Of a DNA stretch of 64,000 bases, positions 7,856 through 16,034 are shown in pieces. The DNA is from DATMER01 sp031390755 (lineage in GTDB: Bacteria; Acidobacteriota; Thermoanaerobaculia; Multivoradales; UBA5704). The translations under genes were made by a program, and so were the position numbers. The notes under the pieces are model-generated. The model worked only from the letters and a program-made list of their open reading frames with translations, was not told the DNA's origin and made no database searches. The DNA is taken from positions 62,001 through 126,000 of the forward strand of contig JANMTS010000086.1 in NCBI GenBank assembly GCA_031390755.1. The letters are read 5' to 3'. Numbering within the stretch: the first letter of the stretch is position 1; every line of letters begins with the position of its first letter.

Positions 7856-9196
7856 ATGCAAACGAGTCAAATGGCCGCCCTGCGCCTGCGGGCGGAACAG
7901 AGTCTGCTCGGTGGGGTCGCGTCGGGGTGGAATCATCTCTCGCTCACCGGCCCGATCTACTTCAAACGCGCGCATGGCGCGTATCTGTACGACGTAGACG
8001 GCCGTCGATACATCGACTACTTCCTCGGTTGGGGCTCCCTGCTCCTCGGGCACGATCCTCCGGGCATGCGCGACGCCTTGCTCGACGTCCTCCAGCAGGG
8101 CTTCTGCCACGAATACGAGACGGAATCGCAGATCCTCCTGGCCGAGAAGATCTGCTCCATCGTGCCCTGCGCCGAGCGCGTGCGGCTGGCCAACTCCGGG
8201 ACGGAAGCGACGATGTACGCGGTCCGGGTCGCCCGCTCCCGCACCGGCAAGAACAAGATCATCAAGTTCGAGGGCCACTTCCACGGCCTGCACGACACGC
8301 TCCTCTTCGCGACCGACTCCTCGCCCAGGCTCGGCGCCGTCCAGGAGGGTGGGGAGATCGAGCCGGTCCCCGGGTCCACCGGTGTCCCGGGCGCCCTCGG
8401 CGAGCTCGTCGTCATCCTCCCCTTCAATGATACGGAGGCGTTCGCGCGCGCGGTGGAACGCCACCACGCCGATCTGGCCGCGGTGATCCTGGAGCCCATC
8501 GCCATGAACCTGGGCTGCATCGCTCCCGACCGCGAGTTCCTCGACGAGGTGCGCCGCATCACCCGCGAGAAAGGGATCGTCCTCATCTTCGACGAGGTGC
8601 TGACGGGCTTCCGCGTCGCGCTCGGGGGGGCGCAGGAGTACTACGGGGTGAGCCCGGATCTGGCGTGTTACGGGAAGGCGCTGGGCTGCGGGATGTCGAT
8701 CGCCGCGGTCGCCGGGCGAAAAGACATCATGGAGGAGATCTATCCCCCCGGACAGGTGCAGATGGGCGGCACCAACTCGGGGCGCATCCTCGCGGTGGCC
8801 GGCGCGCTGGCAGCCCTGGACGCGCTCTCTCGACCGGGTTTCTACGAGCACCTGAACGCGCTGACGGATCGCCTCGTCGCCGGCCTGAGGTCGCTCACGC
8901 AGAGGTACGATATCCCCGCGTGCGTCGAGGGCATCGGCGGCCGGATCGGCGTGTACTTCGGCCTGCAGCGGCTCCCGCGCAACATGCGCGACATCCTCGA
9001 CGGCTGGAACCAGGCCTTTCACAACGAATGTTATCTGAAGGCCCTCGAAAAGGGACTGTACGGAGTCTTCCATCCGCTGCCTTTCAGTCCGGAGTCGATA
9101 ACGCTGTGCGCGGCCCACACCCCCGAGGACATCGACAATACCCTCGACACGATTGAAGTCATCTTCAAACAAGTGCCTTATATCAAGCCAGCCTGA
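7856..9196 (+). CDS. Class III PLP aminotransferase, GSA-aminotransferase-like
   Basis: A 446-residue PLP enzyme of aminotransferase class III, closest in layout to glutamate-1-semialdehyde aminomutase and its secondary-metabolism relatives. Markers are the entry motif YDVDGRRYIDYFLGWGSLLL, the phosphate-binding NSGTEATMYAVRVAR, the ring-stacking HFHGLHD, the cofactor Asp in LIFDEVLTGFR, and the Schiff-base lysine in ACYGKALGCGMSIAAV. It is first of three co-directional genes, 10 bp before a KamA-like gene that precedes an amidinotransferase, and no haem genes are nearby; a role in a specialised amino-acid pathway is therefore more likely than haem synthesis. A Shine-Dalgarno sequence is not obvious (ggtaagagcgcgc precedes the ATG). 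Confidence 0.85.
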   Translation: MQTSQMAALRLRAEQSLLGGVASGWNHLSLTGPIYFKRAHGAYLYDVDGRRYIDYFLGWGSLLLGHDPPGMRDALLDVLQQGFCHEYETESQILLAEKICSIVPCAERVRLANSGTEATMYAVRVARSRTGKNKIIKFEGHFHGLHDTLLFATDSSPRLGAVQEGGEIEPVPGSTGVPGALGELVVILPFNDTEAFARAVERHHADLAAVILEPIAMNLGCIAPDREFLDEVRRITREKGIVLIFDEVLTGFRVALGGAQEYYGVSPDLACYGKALGCGMSIAAVAGRKDIMEEIYPPGQVQMGGTNSGRILAVAGALAALDALSRPGFYEHLNALTDRLVAGLRSLTQRYDIPACVEGIGGRIGVYFGLQRLPRNMRDILDGWNQAFHNECYLKALEKGLYGVFHPLPFSPESITLCAAHTPEDIDNTLDTIEVIFKQVPYIKPA

Positions 9197-9206
9197 GGGA
9201 GACGCC

Positions 9207-10196
9207 ATGCAGACGCGAGCTTTGACGGTGCTGTCACAATTCACGGATCAGTCGGTCGACGACATGGCCAGGGTGTCCGAGCGATATCCATTTGCGGTCC
9301 CGTCGTTCATCCTGCGGCGCGTGGAGCAGGGCACCTACTCTCCGGAGGCGCTACGTCAGTTCTCACCGGACGTCAGGGAGCTCCTCGATCTCAGCGGATA
9401 CGACGCGGACCCGACCGGCGAGGCCGATCTGCACCCGGCGCCGGCGGTCCTCAAGACCTACGACAACCGGCTGGCGCTCATCGTGACGTATCAGTGCCTG
9501 GTCTACTGCCGGTTCTGCTTCCGCAAGAGCTCCGTCGGATTCCCGGAAAATCACGTCTCCGACGAGGCGCTCTCCGCCGCCCTGGCCTACCTCGAGGAGC
9601 ACACCGAGATCGAGGACGTCCTGCTGTCCGGCGGCGATCCCCTGGCGGTGTCCAACAAGCGTCTCCTGCCGTTCCTGCAGAGGCTCGTCGACATCGATCA
9701 CATCAAGGCGATCCGCATCGACAGCCGCGCTCTCTCCGCGCACCCGGCGCGCATCGACGACGAGCTGCTGCGCTTTCTTGAGGCGAACAATCAGTTCTGG
9801 TTCTACGCGCACATGAACCACCCGGACGACATCGATCACCCGGAAGTGCTCGCGGCGGTCCGCCGATTGCTCTCGGCGCGGGTCCCGATCATGAACCAGT
9901 GCGTGGTCCTGGCCGGCGTCAACGACAATCCTGAGACGATGACCCGCCTGATGCGGCTCTGTTATCTGAACAAGGTGCTCCCCTACAACCTGTACGTGCT
10001 GGACAGGGTGAAGGGCGGGGCCCATTTCGACGTGCCGACGGAGCGCGTCCTCGAGATCTATCAGTCTCTGTCCAAGCTCTCCGGCCCCGCTCAGCCGCTG
10101 CTGGTGTGGGTGGACGCCCGCAGCAAGAAGCACCGGGCCATCTACGACCCGGCTTTCGACCTGAAGACTTTCCTCGACGGGCGCAACGCACAATGA
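9207..10196 (+). CDS. KamA/EpmB-family radical SAM enzyme
   Basis: A 329-residue radical SAM protein of the lysine-2,3-aminomutase (KamA/EpmB) family. The 4Fe-4S motif is CxxxCxxC (CLVYCRFCFRK, about residues 96-106), followed by the SAM-binding EDVLLSGGDPLAVS and the family's late motif DRVKGGAHFDVP. Canonical members bind PLP through the lysine of a GG.GK-type loop near the C-terminus; here the aligned stretch reads VWVDARSKKHRAIYDP, so the PLP site is altered or absent. The ATG at 9207 follows gagggagacgcc; an upstream in-frame ATG overlaps the aminotransferase gene and is less likely. The gene overlaps the amidinotransferase start by 4 bp. No EpmA or EF-P gene is nearby, which argues against an EpmB role. 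Substrate unknown. Confidence 0.8.
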   Translation: MQTRALTVLSQFTDQSVDDMARVSERYPFAVPSFILRRVEQGTYSPEALRQFSPDVRELLDLSGYDADPTGEADLHPAPAVLKTYDNRLALIVTYQCLVYCRFCFRKSSVGFPENHVSDEALSAALAYLEEHTEIEDVLLSGGDPLAVSNKRLLPFLQRLVDIDHIKAIRIDSRALSAHPARIDDELLRFLEANNQFWFYAHMNHPDDIDHPEVLAAVRRLLSARVPIMNQCVVLAGVNDNPETMTRLMRLCYLNKVLPYNLYVLDRVKGGAHFDVPTERVLEIYQSLSKLSGPAQPLLVWVDARSKKHRAIYDPAFDLKTFLDGRNAQ

Positions 10197-11326
10197 GCCC
10201 GCCGTCGATCCAGCCCGCAGTCTCCAGACCGGGAGAAGAAGAACCTGTCGGCGTCGTCAGCTCGCACAACGAGTGGGACCCGCTCGAAGAGGTGATCGTC
10301 GGCATCGTCGACGACGCGGTGCTCCCCGCCTGGGACGTGATCAACGTCGCCACCATGCCGCCGGGCGAGTGGGAGACCGTGGTGAAGACGCTGGTCGGCC
10401 AGAAGGGGAGCCCCTATCCCTCACACCTGGTCGAGGCGGCCCGCAAGGAGATCGAGGAATTCGTCCACGTCCTGGAGAGCGAGGGCATCACCGTGCGCCG
10501 CCCGGAGAGGATGGACTTCCGCAAGCCCTTCTCGACGCCGGATTGGGAGGTGCCGAGCGGCTTCAGCGCCGCGAACCCCCGCGACGTGATGTTGGTGATT
10601 GGCGACGAGATCATCGAGGCGCCGATGGCCGACCGGGGCCGTCACTATGAGACCTGGCCGTACCGCAAGCTGCTCAAGGAGTACTTCCGCGGCGGCGCGA
10701 GGTGGACCTCTGCGCCCAGGCCGCAGCTCCTGGACGACCAGTACGACGCCGACTACCGGGTGCCCGCCGAGGGAGAGCCGATCAAGTACGTGGTGACGGA
10801 GTTCGAGCCGACCTTCGACGCCGCCGACTTCATGCGGTGCGGGCGGGACCTGTTCACCCAGAAGAGCAACGTCACCAACGACTTCGGGATCCAGTGGCTG
10901 CAGCGGCACCTCGGTGACCGGTACCGCATCCACGTGCTGGAGTCGCGCGACCCGTGCGCCATTCACATCGACTCGTCGTTCCTGCCGCTGGCGCCCGGGA
11001 AGGTGATGGTCAACCCGAAGTATCTCGACATCAACAAGCTGCCCGACGTGGTGAAGACGTGGGATGTCCTGATCCCGCCCGAGCCCGACCCCACGCCGAG
11101 CGAAAAGCTCGGCCTGCTGAGCCCGTGGATCAGCCTCAACGTCCTGATGCTGGACGAAGAGCGCATCATCATCGAGAAGACCCAGCACCGGCTCGAGAAG
11201 GCTCTGAAGGACTGGGGGTTCAAGCCCATCCCCCTGGCCTTCACCAACTACTACGCATTCGTGGGCAGCTTTCACTGCGCCACGCTCGACATCCGCAGGC
11301 GCGGCGAGCTCAAATCGTATTTCTAG
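10193..11326 (+). CDS. Glycine amidinotransferase-family enzyme (AGAT-like)
   Basis: A 377-residue member of the arginine:glycine amidinotransferase family, which moves the amidino group of arginine onto an amine acceptor. It follows the mammalian enzyme closely: TEFEPTFDAADFMRCGRD, NVTNDFGIQWLQRHL, the catalytic His in AIHIDSSF (His258), LNVLMLDEERI, and the nucleophilic Cys in GSFHCATLDIRRRG (Cys362). Bacterial relatives act in guanidino natural-product pathways (CyrA, SxtG) as well as in guanidinoacetate formation, so the acceptor need not be glycine. It starts with an ATGA overlap with the radical SAM gene and ends in a CTAG shared with the convergent ATPase gene. The family call is firm; the substrate is not. 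Confidence 0.87.
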   Translation: MSPPSIQPAVSRPGEEEPVGVVSSHNEWDPLEEVIVGIVDDAVLPAWDVINVATMPPGEWETVVKTLVGQKGSPYPSHLVEAARKEIEEFVHVLESEGITVRRPERMDFRKPFSTPDWEVPSGFSAANPRDVMLVIGDEIIEAPMADRGRHYETWPYRKLLKEYFRGGARWTSAPRPQLLDDQYDADYRVPAEGEPIKYVVTEFEPTFDAADFMRCGRDLFTQKSNVTNDFGIQWLQRHLGDRYRIHVLESRDPCAIHIDSSFLPLAPGKVMVNPKYLDINKLPDVVKTWDVLIPPEPDPTPSEKLGLLSPWISLNVLMLDEERIIIEKTQHRLEKALKDWGFKPIPLAFTNYYAFVGSFHCATLDIRRRGELKSYF

Positions 11327-13419
11327 GGTTGAGGGTCTTGCGGTGGACTGTCTTGATGCGGAATGTCTTGATGAGGAATGTCTTGATGAGGGACTGGGCT
11401 CGCCTTGATAGACTCGTCCTGGTCCCGCCGTTTGCGAATCCAGGGCAACATCGCGTTGGTCATGCTGGCGATCAGGCTCACGTTATAAAGGACGACTGCC
11501 GTCAGGATTCCAAAATTCAGGAAGAAAATGCTGGCCACGCTGATTGCGCCGGGTATGAACACCGTAGCCAGGGTGGCCTTCACGTTGGAGTCAAAGCTCC
11601 TGGCGAGCCCGAACAGCTCATCGAGTTGATTCAGACTCTGGTCCATCAGGACAACCTGGGCTGAATCCAGGGCAGCCGTCGATGCGCCGCGCAGCGAGAC
11701 GGAAGCGTTGGCCTTTCTGAGGGCGATGGCATCGTTGATCCCGTCACCGACGAAACAGACCGATCTCCCCTCTTGCTGCATGCGCTCGATGATCCTCGAC
11801 TTCTCCTCCGGCAAGGCCGCGGCAAAGTAGTGGTCGACGCCCAGCTCTTGGGCCAGCTTTTGAGTGGGGCCCTCGTTGTCTCCCGAGAGGATGTATACGG
11901 AGAGATGACGCTTCCGTAAAGCCTGGATGACGTGCTTCACCTCGGGGCGAATTTTCGCATGCATCTCAATTGCGCCCCCGAGTTGATCGTCGATCGCAAT
12001 GTACACGAAGGTGGATCCCTGTCCCTGGCCCTCTTCCTGAACGGTGCTGAATTCGGGCGGAATGAAGATGTCCTCCAGGGTCATGAACCGTGCGCTTCCC
12101 ACGCGAACGAGGCGTCCCGAGATTCTGACCTTGATTCCATAACCAACCTTGTAGGCCGCGTCCTCGACCGCAGGCCGAGGCAGCGCCCGGTCCACGGCGG
12201 CTTGCCGCAACGCTCTGGCAATCGGATGGCTGTTCTTGTCCTCGGCCGCCGCGGCGTACGTCAACAGCTCATCCTCCGTAAAATCGGGGCATGGACGAAT
12301 GGCCCCGATCGTCGGTTGCTCCATCGTCAGCGTGCCGGTCTTGTCGAAGACGACGGTATCGATCGATTGGAGGATCTCCAGCGAGCGGCCGTCCTTGATC
12401 AAGATGCCGCGCTGGGACGCAAGGTGGAGGAAATTCAGCATGCCCAGGGGCGCTGCCACCCGGATGAGCTCCGTATAGTTCGAACCTGTGACGGCGATGG
12501 CGCCGACAGGGCCTGAGATCGAAAGGGCCAGGGCGCTGAGCCCGAGCGTAGGCAAGACAGTCCGTTCAGCGATGACCTCGCTGCGTCTTTCGATGGAGGC
12601 TTTGAACTCAGCCGTCGAGTTCAGGATCTCGCCAATCTTGCCCGCGACGGTCGACGTTCCGGACTTCTCGACGCGAATGCAGATCCGTCCGGAGAGGACG
12701 ACGGTCGTGGCAAAGACCGGGTCGCCAACACTCTTCTCGATCGGTTGGGCTTCGCCGGTCAGCGTGTGTTGATCGACCGTGGCCATGCCGTCCGTGATCT
12801 GGCCATCCACGGAGATGGTCTCGCCGGCGTTGACGACCAGAATGCTCCCGAGCTCCACGGCCTCGTACGGGACCTGGATTTCGATTCCGTCTCTCAGCAG
12901 CCAGACGTACCGTGGATGTTGGACGAACACATCGATCAAGCTTCTCCGGGAGTTGTCTTCCGTCGCGAGAACGATCTTTTCACCGGTGTAGTAGGCAACG
13001 TTCGCCACGGCGCAGACGATGTAATAGCCGGTGGCGAGCGCGCCGATGTCCGAGAGTGAGTCCAGGACGGACACCTTCAACCGCCCTTCGTTCACGACGC
13101 CTTCGTAGGCCGAGCGGAACAGAGGGATGCAGGTGTAGGCGATCAGGGGTATACGGAAAAGACCCAGGGGAGGGAAGAACACCGCCGCCGTGGACAGCAC
13201 GACCGCCCCTACCGAAGCCACGAGAAAGTGATCCGTCTCCTGTTCGGCTTCGCTGACGATTCGCTCGTCTCCATTCGAGGAGATCGCTTGCAATTGTTGG
13301 TGGCGGAGATCCGAAGATCCTGATCTCTTCTCTACGGTCTGTTTCCCGGCGAGGGTTCCGCTGAACGCCTTGGCTCCGGCATACAGGGCACCGGCCGCAA
13401 TGAGAATGATCGGAATCAT
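11323..13419 (-). CDS. P-type ATPase, heavy-metal-like, without CPC motif
   Basis: A 698-residue P-type ATPase with the P1B-like layout: paired N-terminal membrane segments (about 66-110), actuator domain with TLTGEAQP, phosphorylation motif DKTGTLT, nucleotide site HPIARAL, hinge GDGINDA and a final membrane pair. The transmembrane-6 position that carries CPC, SPC or TPC in metal pumps reads RVAAPLGMLNFLH here, so no metal-specific cysteine is present, and no N-terminal CxxC domain exists. The cargo is therefore uncertain. The C-terminal tail is a low-complexity repeat (PHQDIPHQDIPHQD) encoded by the 15-bp tandem repeat at 11336-11395. It lies between the amidinotransferase operon (convergent) and the lanthipeptide-like precursor (same strand). 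Confidence 0.8.
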   Translation of the reverse strand: MIPIILIAAGALYAGAKAFSGTLAGKQTVEKRSGSSDLRHQQLQAISSNGDERIVSEAEQETDHFLVASVGAVVLSTAAVFFPPLGLFRIPLIAYTCIPLFRSAYEGVVNEGRLKVSVLDSLSDIGALATGYYIVCAVANVAYYTGEKIVLATEDNSRRSLIDVFVQHPRYVWLLRDGIEIQVPYEAVELGSILVVNAGETISVDGQITDGMATVDQHTLTGEAQPIEKSVGDPVFATTVVLSGRICIRVEKSGTSTVAGKIGEILNSTAEFKASIERRSEVIAERTVLPTLGLSALALSISGPVGAIAVTGSNYTELIRVAAPLGMLNFLHLASQRGILIKDGRSLEILQSIDTVVFDKTGTLTMEQPTIGAIRPCPDFTEDELLTYAAAAEDKNSHPIARALRQAAVDRALPRPAVEDAAYKVGYGIKVRISGRLVRVGSARFMTLEDIFIPPEFSTVQEEGQGQGSTFVYIAIDDQLGGAIEMHAKIRPEVKHVIQALRKRHLSVYILSGDNEGPTQKLAQELGVDHYFAAALPEEKSRIIERMQQEGRSVCFVGDGINDAIALRKANASVSLRGASTAALDSAQVVLMDQSLNQLDELFGLARSFDSNVKATLATVFIPGAISVASIFFLNFGILTAVVLYNVSLIASMTNAMLPWIRKRRDQDESIKASPVPHQDIPHQDIPHQDSPPQDPQP
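11336..11395. repeat. 15-bp tandem repeat inside ATPase 3' end
   Basis: Four consecutive 15-bp units beginning tcttg (for example tcttgatgaggaatg) occupy 11336-11395. As the period is a multiple of three they add five-residue QDIPH repeats to the ATPase C-terminus without shifting frame. Copy number is likely to vary between strains. Confidence 0.85.
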
Positions 13420-13565
13420 CGCATCAAATTCTATGCTGCCGGGTTCACCCCGTCAACGGAATCCGAAGCCGGCGAGGAAGAAAGCGCGGAAGCGGGAGCG
13501 GAGAAAGAGTGGGAGAGCCGGCAACTCGGACAGCCGAGCCGCCGGTTCTCGCTTCTGCGGTCTTC

Positions 13566-13727
13566 CTAGTCGAGCGCGACCTGCGGCGACATCGTCCCGC
13601 ACTCGGTGCATTCCGACATGCAGCCCGTCCAGTCGATGCCTCCCACCGCATTCACCAACTCACCATTTTCCAGCAGCCTCAGCGTTTCCCGGGAGATCTG
13701 GAGCTTCTTGACCTGCTTCTTCTTCAC
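13566..13727 (-). CDS. Lanthipeptide-type RiPP precursor peptide
   Basis: A 53-residue peptide with a GTG start and a strong ribosome-binding site (aaggag, 6 bp upstream). The lysine-rich leader KKKQVKKLQISRETLRLLEN carries the L-x-[IL]-S-[RK]-E-T-L motif of class I lanthipeptide leaders and ends in a double-glycine site (NAVGG). The core is short and rich in Cys, Ser and Thr (IDWTGCMSECTECGTM), giving three Cys and several Ser/Thr as possible ring partners. No LanB, LanC, LanM, peptidase or exporter gene is adjacent, so the maturation enzymes must be elsewhere or the gene is a relic. The leader match rests on my knowledge of the family; modification of the core is inference. Confidence 0.75.
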   Translation of the reverse strand: MKKKQVKKLQISRETLRLLENGELVNAVGGIDWTGCMSECTECGTMSPQVALD

Positions 13728-13945
13728 GTGATTCTCCTTTCGCGAAGTCGTGCATGCGGCAATAAGCTGCCGCGAGCGTTGGATGGCGGCAGAATAGTAC
13801 TACCAGCGCGTCAGAAAAGGAGATGCCTGGCGGGAACTGAGAGAAGAAGTAAACGCAGTACAGTCCATTCGCACGCAATGGTGTCGGCGAGCGCTGACCT
13901 CTCTGGGAAGAGACTGTCAGCACCCGCCTCCGGAACGAGTCGGCG

Positions 13946-14095
13946 TCAGACCACTCGTCTTCCCTGAATCAACCGAACGACCAGCACCACCGCGGCGATC
14001 ACCAGAAGCAGATGGATCAGCCCGCTCGAGACATGGAAGACCAGGAAGCCGAGCGCCCACAGCACCAGCAGAACCACGAGAATCGTCCAAAGCAT
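13946..14095 (-). CDS. 49-residue lmo0937-like membrane protein
   Basis: A short gene with ribosome-binding site ggagg 8 bp before the ATG. The product is two hydrophobic helices around a short polar turn (MLWTILVVLLVLWALGFLVF, then HVSSGLIHLLLVIAAVVLVV) with a basic tail (IQGRRVV). Size and pattern match the lmo0937-family small membrane proteins, which are widespread and uncharacterised, often stress-associated. Confidence 0.8.
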   Translation of the reverse strand: MLWTILVVLLVLWALGFLVFHVSSGLIHLLLVIAAVVLVVRLIQGRRVV

Positions 14096-14394
14096 TGTCT
14101 TATCCTCCCCCTAGACCCTTGGTTGACCTTCGACCTGAGGATGATTGCAAACGCCAGGCCAAGATCAGGCTCATCCGTCGAGCCGGCAGGCATCGCAAGC
14201 TTCAAGCGTTGAAATACGTCTCTCCACGACCTGCCGACCGAGAGGGTTCACCACCGGCCCGGACGTCCGTGATTTCGTGAGGGATCACCTGACCGAAGGC
14301 ACCGGCGAGATCTGCGGCGCCTGGGTCTCGCGCCGGCTCGCGAGCCTGCGATTCCCGAGTGCCGGGGAGCTGACCCTCGATCTGCGCCGCAGCC
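14096..14394. other. Intergenic region without visible feature
   Basis: A 299-bp stretch between the lmo0937-like gene and the S66 peptidase stop. No start codon with a ribosome-binding site or recognisable protein was seen on either strand. It must hold the promoter for the small membrane protein and the 3' end of the peptidase transcript. Confidence 0.4.
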
Positions 14395-15438
14395 TTAAAC
14401 GACCGCCGGCTCCAGCATCCGGATCGTACCGGCGGAGGCATCCACCTCCACCTCCAGGCCCACGGGCAGGGTGAACTGCTTGTCGATGTGGCCGAACATC
14501 GCCCCCGACCAGGCGGGGACGCCAAGCGGGCGGAGGTGGTCTTCGAGAACCTCCGGGAGGGTCAGCGAGCCGTAGCCCTTGCCGGGATCGCAGTCGGTGC
14601 AGGTTCCCCAGACCACGGCCCTGGCCTTGGAGAGGATGCCGGCGAGCCGGAGTTGGGTGAGCATCCGGTCGATCCGGTAGGGGGCCTCCTCCACGTCCTC
14701 CAGGAAGAGGATGCAGCCGTCCCAGTCCGGCAGGTAGCCGGAGCCGACGAGGCTCGTCAGCACGGTCAGGTTGCCGCCGAGCAGCCGGCCGCGCGCGGTG
14801 CCGGGCCGGAGTGTCCAGACCCGATTCTCCACCACCGCGAGGTCGTCCTCGTCGATCTCCTTCAGGTTCTCGAACGTGACGGCTTCGCCCTCCAGGAGCA
14901 CGCGCTTCAGATATCCGACGCTGAAGCGGCTCCACTGCGAGAGGCCGACGGGGCCGTGGAAGGTCACGAGGCCGGTCTTCGCGTGGAGGGCGAGAAGCAG
15001 CGCGGTGATGTCGCTGTAGCCGAGCAGAATCTTGGGATTGCGCGCGATCGCGGCCCAGTCGAGCAGGGGAAGGATGCGGGCGCAGCCCCAGCCGCCGCGG
15101 GCGCAGTGGATGGCCTTCACCTCGGGGTCGGCGAACATGGCGTTCAAGTCCGCGGCGCGCTGCTCGTCGGTGCCGGCGAAATAGCCGCGGCGCGCGAGGA
15201 GATTGGCTCCGCGTTTCGCCTTGAGCCCGAGCGCGGCCAGCGATTCCACCAGGATCTCGATCTGATCGGGCTCCCAGACCACGCCCGCCGGATTGACGAG
15301 ACCGACGGTGTCGCCGGGCTGGAGCCGCTTGGGTCGGACGGTTCGGGACTGAGGGGCGGCGGACGTCGGACGGGGCAGTGTACCGGCGAGCGCCAGGGCG
15401 GCGGCTCCGGCGAGGGCTTGGCGGCGCGTAGTATTCAC
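14395..15438 (-). CDS. LD-carboxypeptidase-like S66 serine peptidase with Tat-type signal
   Basis: A 347-residue protein of the S66 family (LD-carboxypeptidase LdcA / microcin C7 immunity MccF), which cleaves L,D-peptide bonds in murein tetrapeptides or related amide conjugates. The nucleophile motif is LLGYSDITALLLALH, the catalytic acidic residue lies in ILFLEDVEEAPYRID, and the histidine in MFGHIDKQFTLPVG. The N-terminus MNTTRRQALAGAAALALAG is a twin-arginine-like signal, which would send it to the periplasm, whereas LdcA is usually cytoplasmic. The start codon is GTG at 15436-15438 and lies in the first unit of a 26-bp tandem repeat; no clear Shine-Dalgarno sequence is present, so the start is provisional. 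Length is normal for the family. Confidence 0.83.
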   Translation of the reverse strand: MNTTRRQALAGAAALALAGTLPRPTSAAPQSRTVRPKRLQPGDTVGLVNPAGVVWEPDQIEILVESLAALGLKAKRGANLLARRGYFAGTDEQRAADLNAMFADPEVKAIHCARGGWGCARILPLLDWAAIARNPKILLGYSDITALLLALHAKTGLVTFHGPVGLSQWSRFSVGYLKRVLLEGEAVTFENLKEIDEDDLAVVENRVWTLRPGTARGRLLGGNLTVLTSLVGSGYLPDWDGCILFLEDVEEAPYRIDRMLTQLRLAGILSKARAVVWGTCTDCDPGKGYGSLTLPEVLEDHLRPLGVPAWSGAMFGHIDKQFTLPVGLEVEVDASAGTIRMLEPAVV

Positions 15439-15513
15439 ACCCGAATGCTAGCGCATCCCTGCACACCCGGATGCTAGCGCATCCCTGCACGCCCGGATGC
15501 TACCGCATCCCTG
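15436..15513. repeat. Three 26-bp tandem repeats with hairpins
   Basis: Three consecutive 26-bp copies (15436-15461, 15462-15487, 15488-15513) begin cac.cccg.atgct and end gcatccctg. Each can form a small hairpin (ggatgc, 4-nt loop, gcatcc). They cover the translation start of the S66 peptidase and would lie in its mRNA leader, so they could affect its expression. Confidence 0.85.
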
Positions 15514-15550
15514 GAGCCGCCTGGGCGTCCTGGGCTCCTAAATAACCCGG

Positions 15551-15907
15551 CTACTTCTTCTTGTTCTTGTGGACGAAGTCGTGGAGGCGGTCGTGGAGAC
15601 GATTGCGGAAGGACTCCACGCGGTCCCAGATGCTGGGCCAGCGCTTGAGGGATTTGCGGGTGAGCCCATAGGCCGCCTCGCTCACCACCGAGAGGATGGC
15701 CGCGCCCACGACGATGGTGGCGATTCCAGGCCCGGGGAGGACGAGGCCGGCGATCCCGACCAGGATCACGATCCAGCCCGCAAGGAGCACGAGCACCTTG
15801 AGCCAGACGGGTAAGGAGCGCAGGCGCCGACGCCGAAGAAGCCGGAGGCCGGTTTCTTCAAGCTCGGAATCAGACTGCGGCTCAAGCTGTTTATCAGGGA
15901 CGCTCAT
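15551..15907 (-). CDS. PGPGW-type small transmembrane protein
   Basis: A 118-residue protein whose ATG at 15905-15907 follows gaggaggag; a further upstream frame extension exists but lacks a ribosome-binding site. Two membrane segments flank the signature GLVLPGPGI: WLKVLVLLAGWIVILVGIAG and IATIVVGAAILSVVS. This matches the family of putative transmembrane proteins defined by the PGPGW motif. The C-terminus is highly basic (FRNRLHDRLHDFVHKNKKK), probably cytoplasmic and amphipathic. Its function is unknown. It is divergent from the Fur-family gene. Confidence 0.75.
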   Translation of the reverse strand: MSVPDKQLEPQSDSELEETGLRLLRRRRLRSLPVWLKVLVLLAGWIVILVGIAGLVLPGPGIATIVVGAAILSVVSEAAYGLTRKSLKRWPSIWDRVESFRNRLHDRLHDFVHKNKKK

Positions 15908-16034
15908 CCGGGCAGATCTCCTCCTCACCGGGGATAACCAAGCAAAAGTCACGCCTGTTCCCTTTTCGAGAGGTCAGACCTGAGTGTAGCATTGGGCACA
16001 GGCAGCGAACGTCGCCGGAGACCGAACCGAGATC

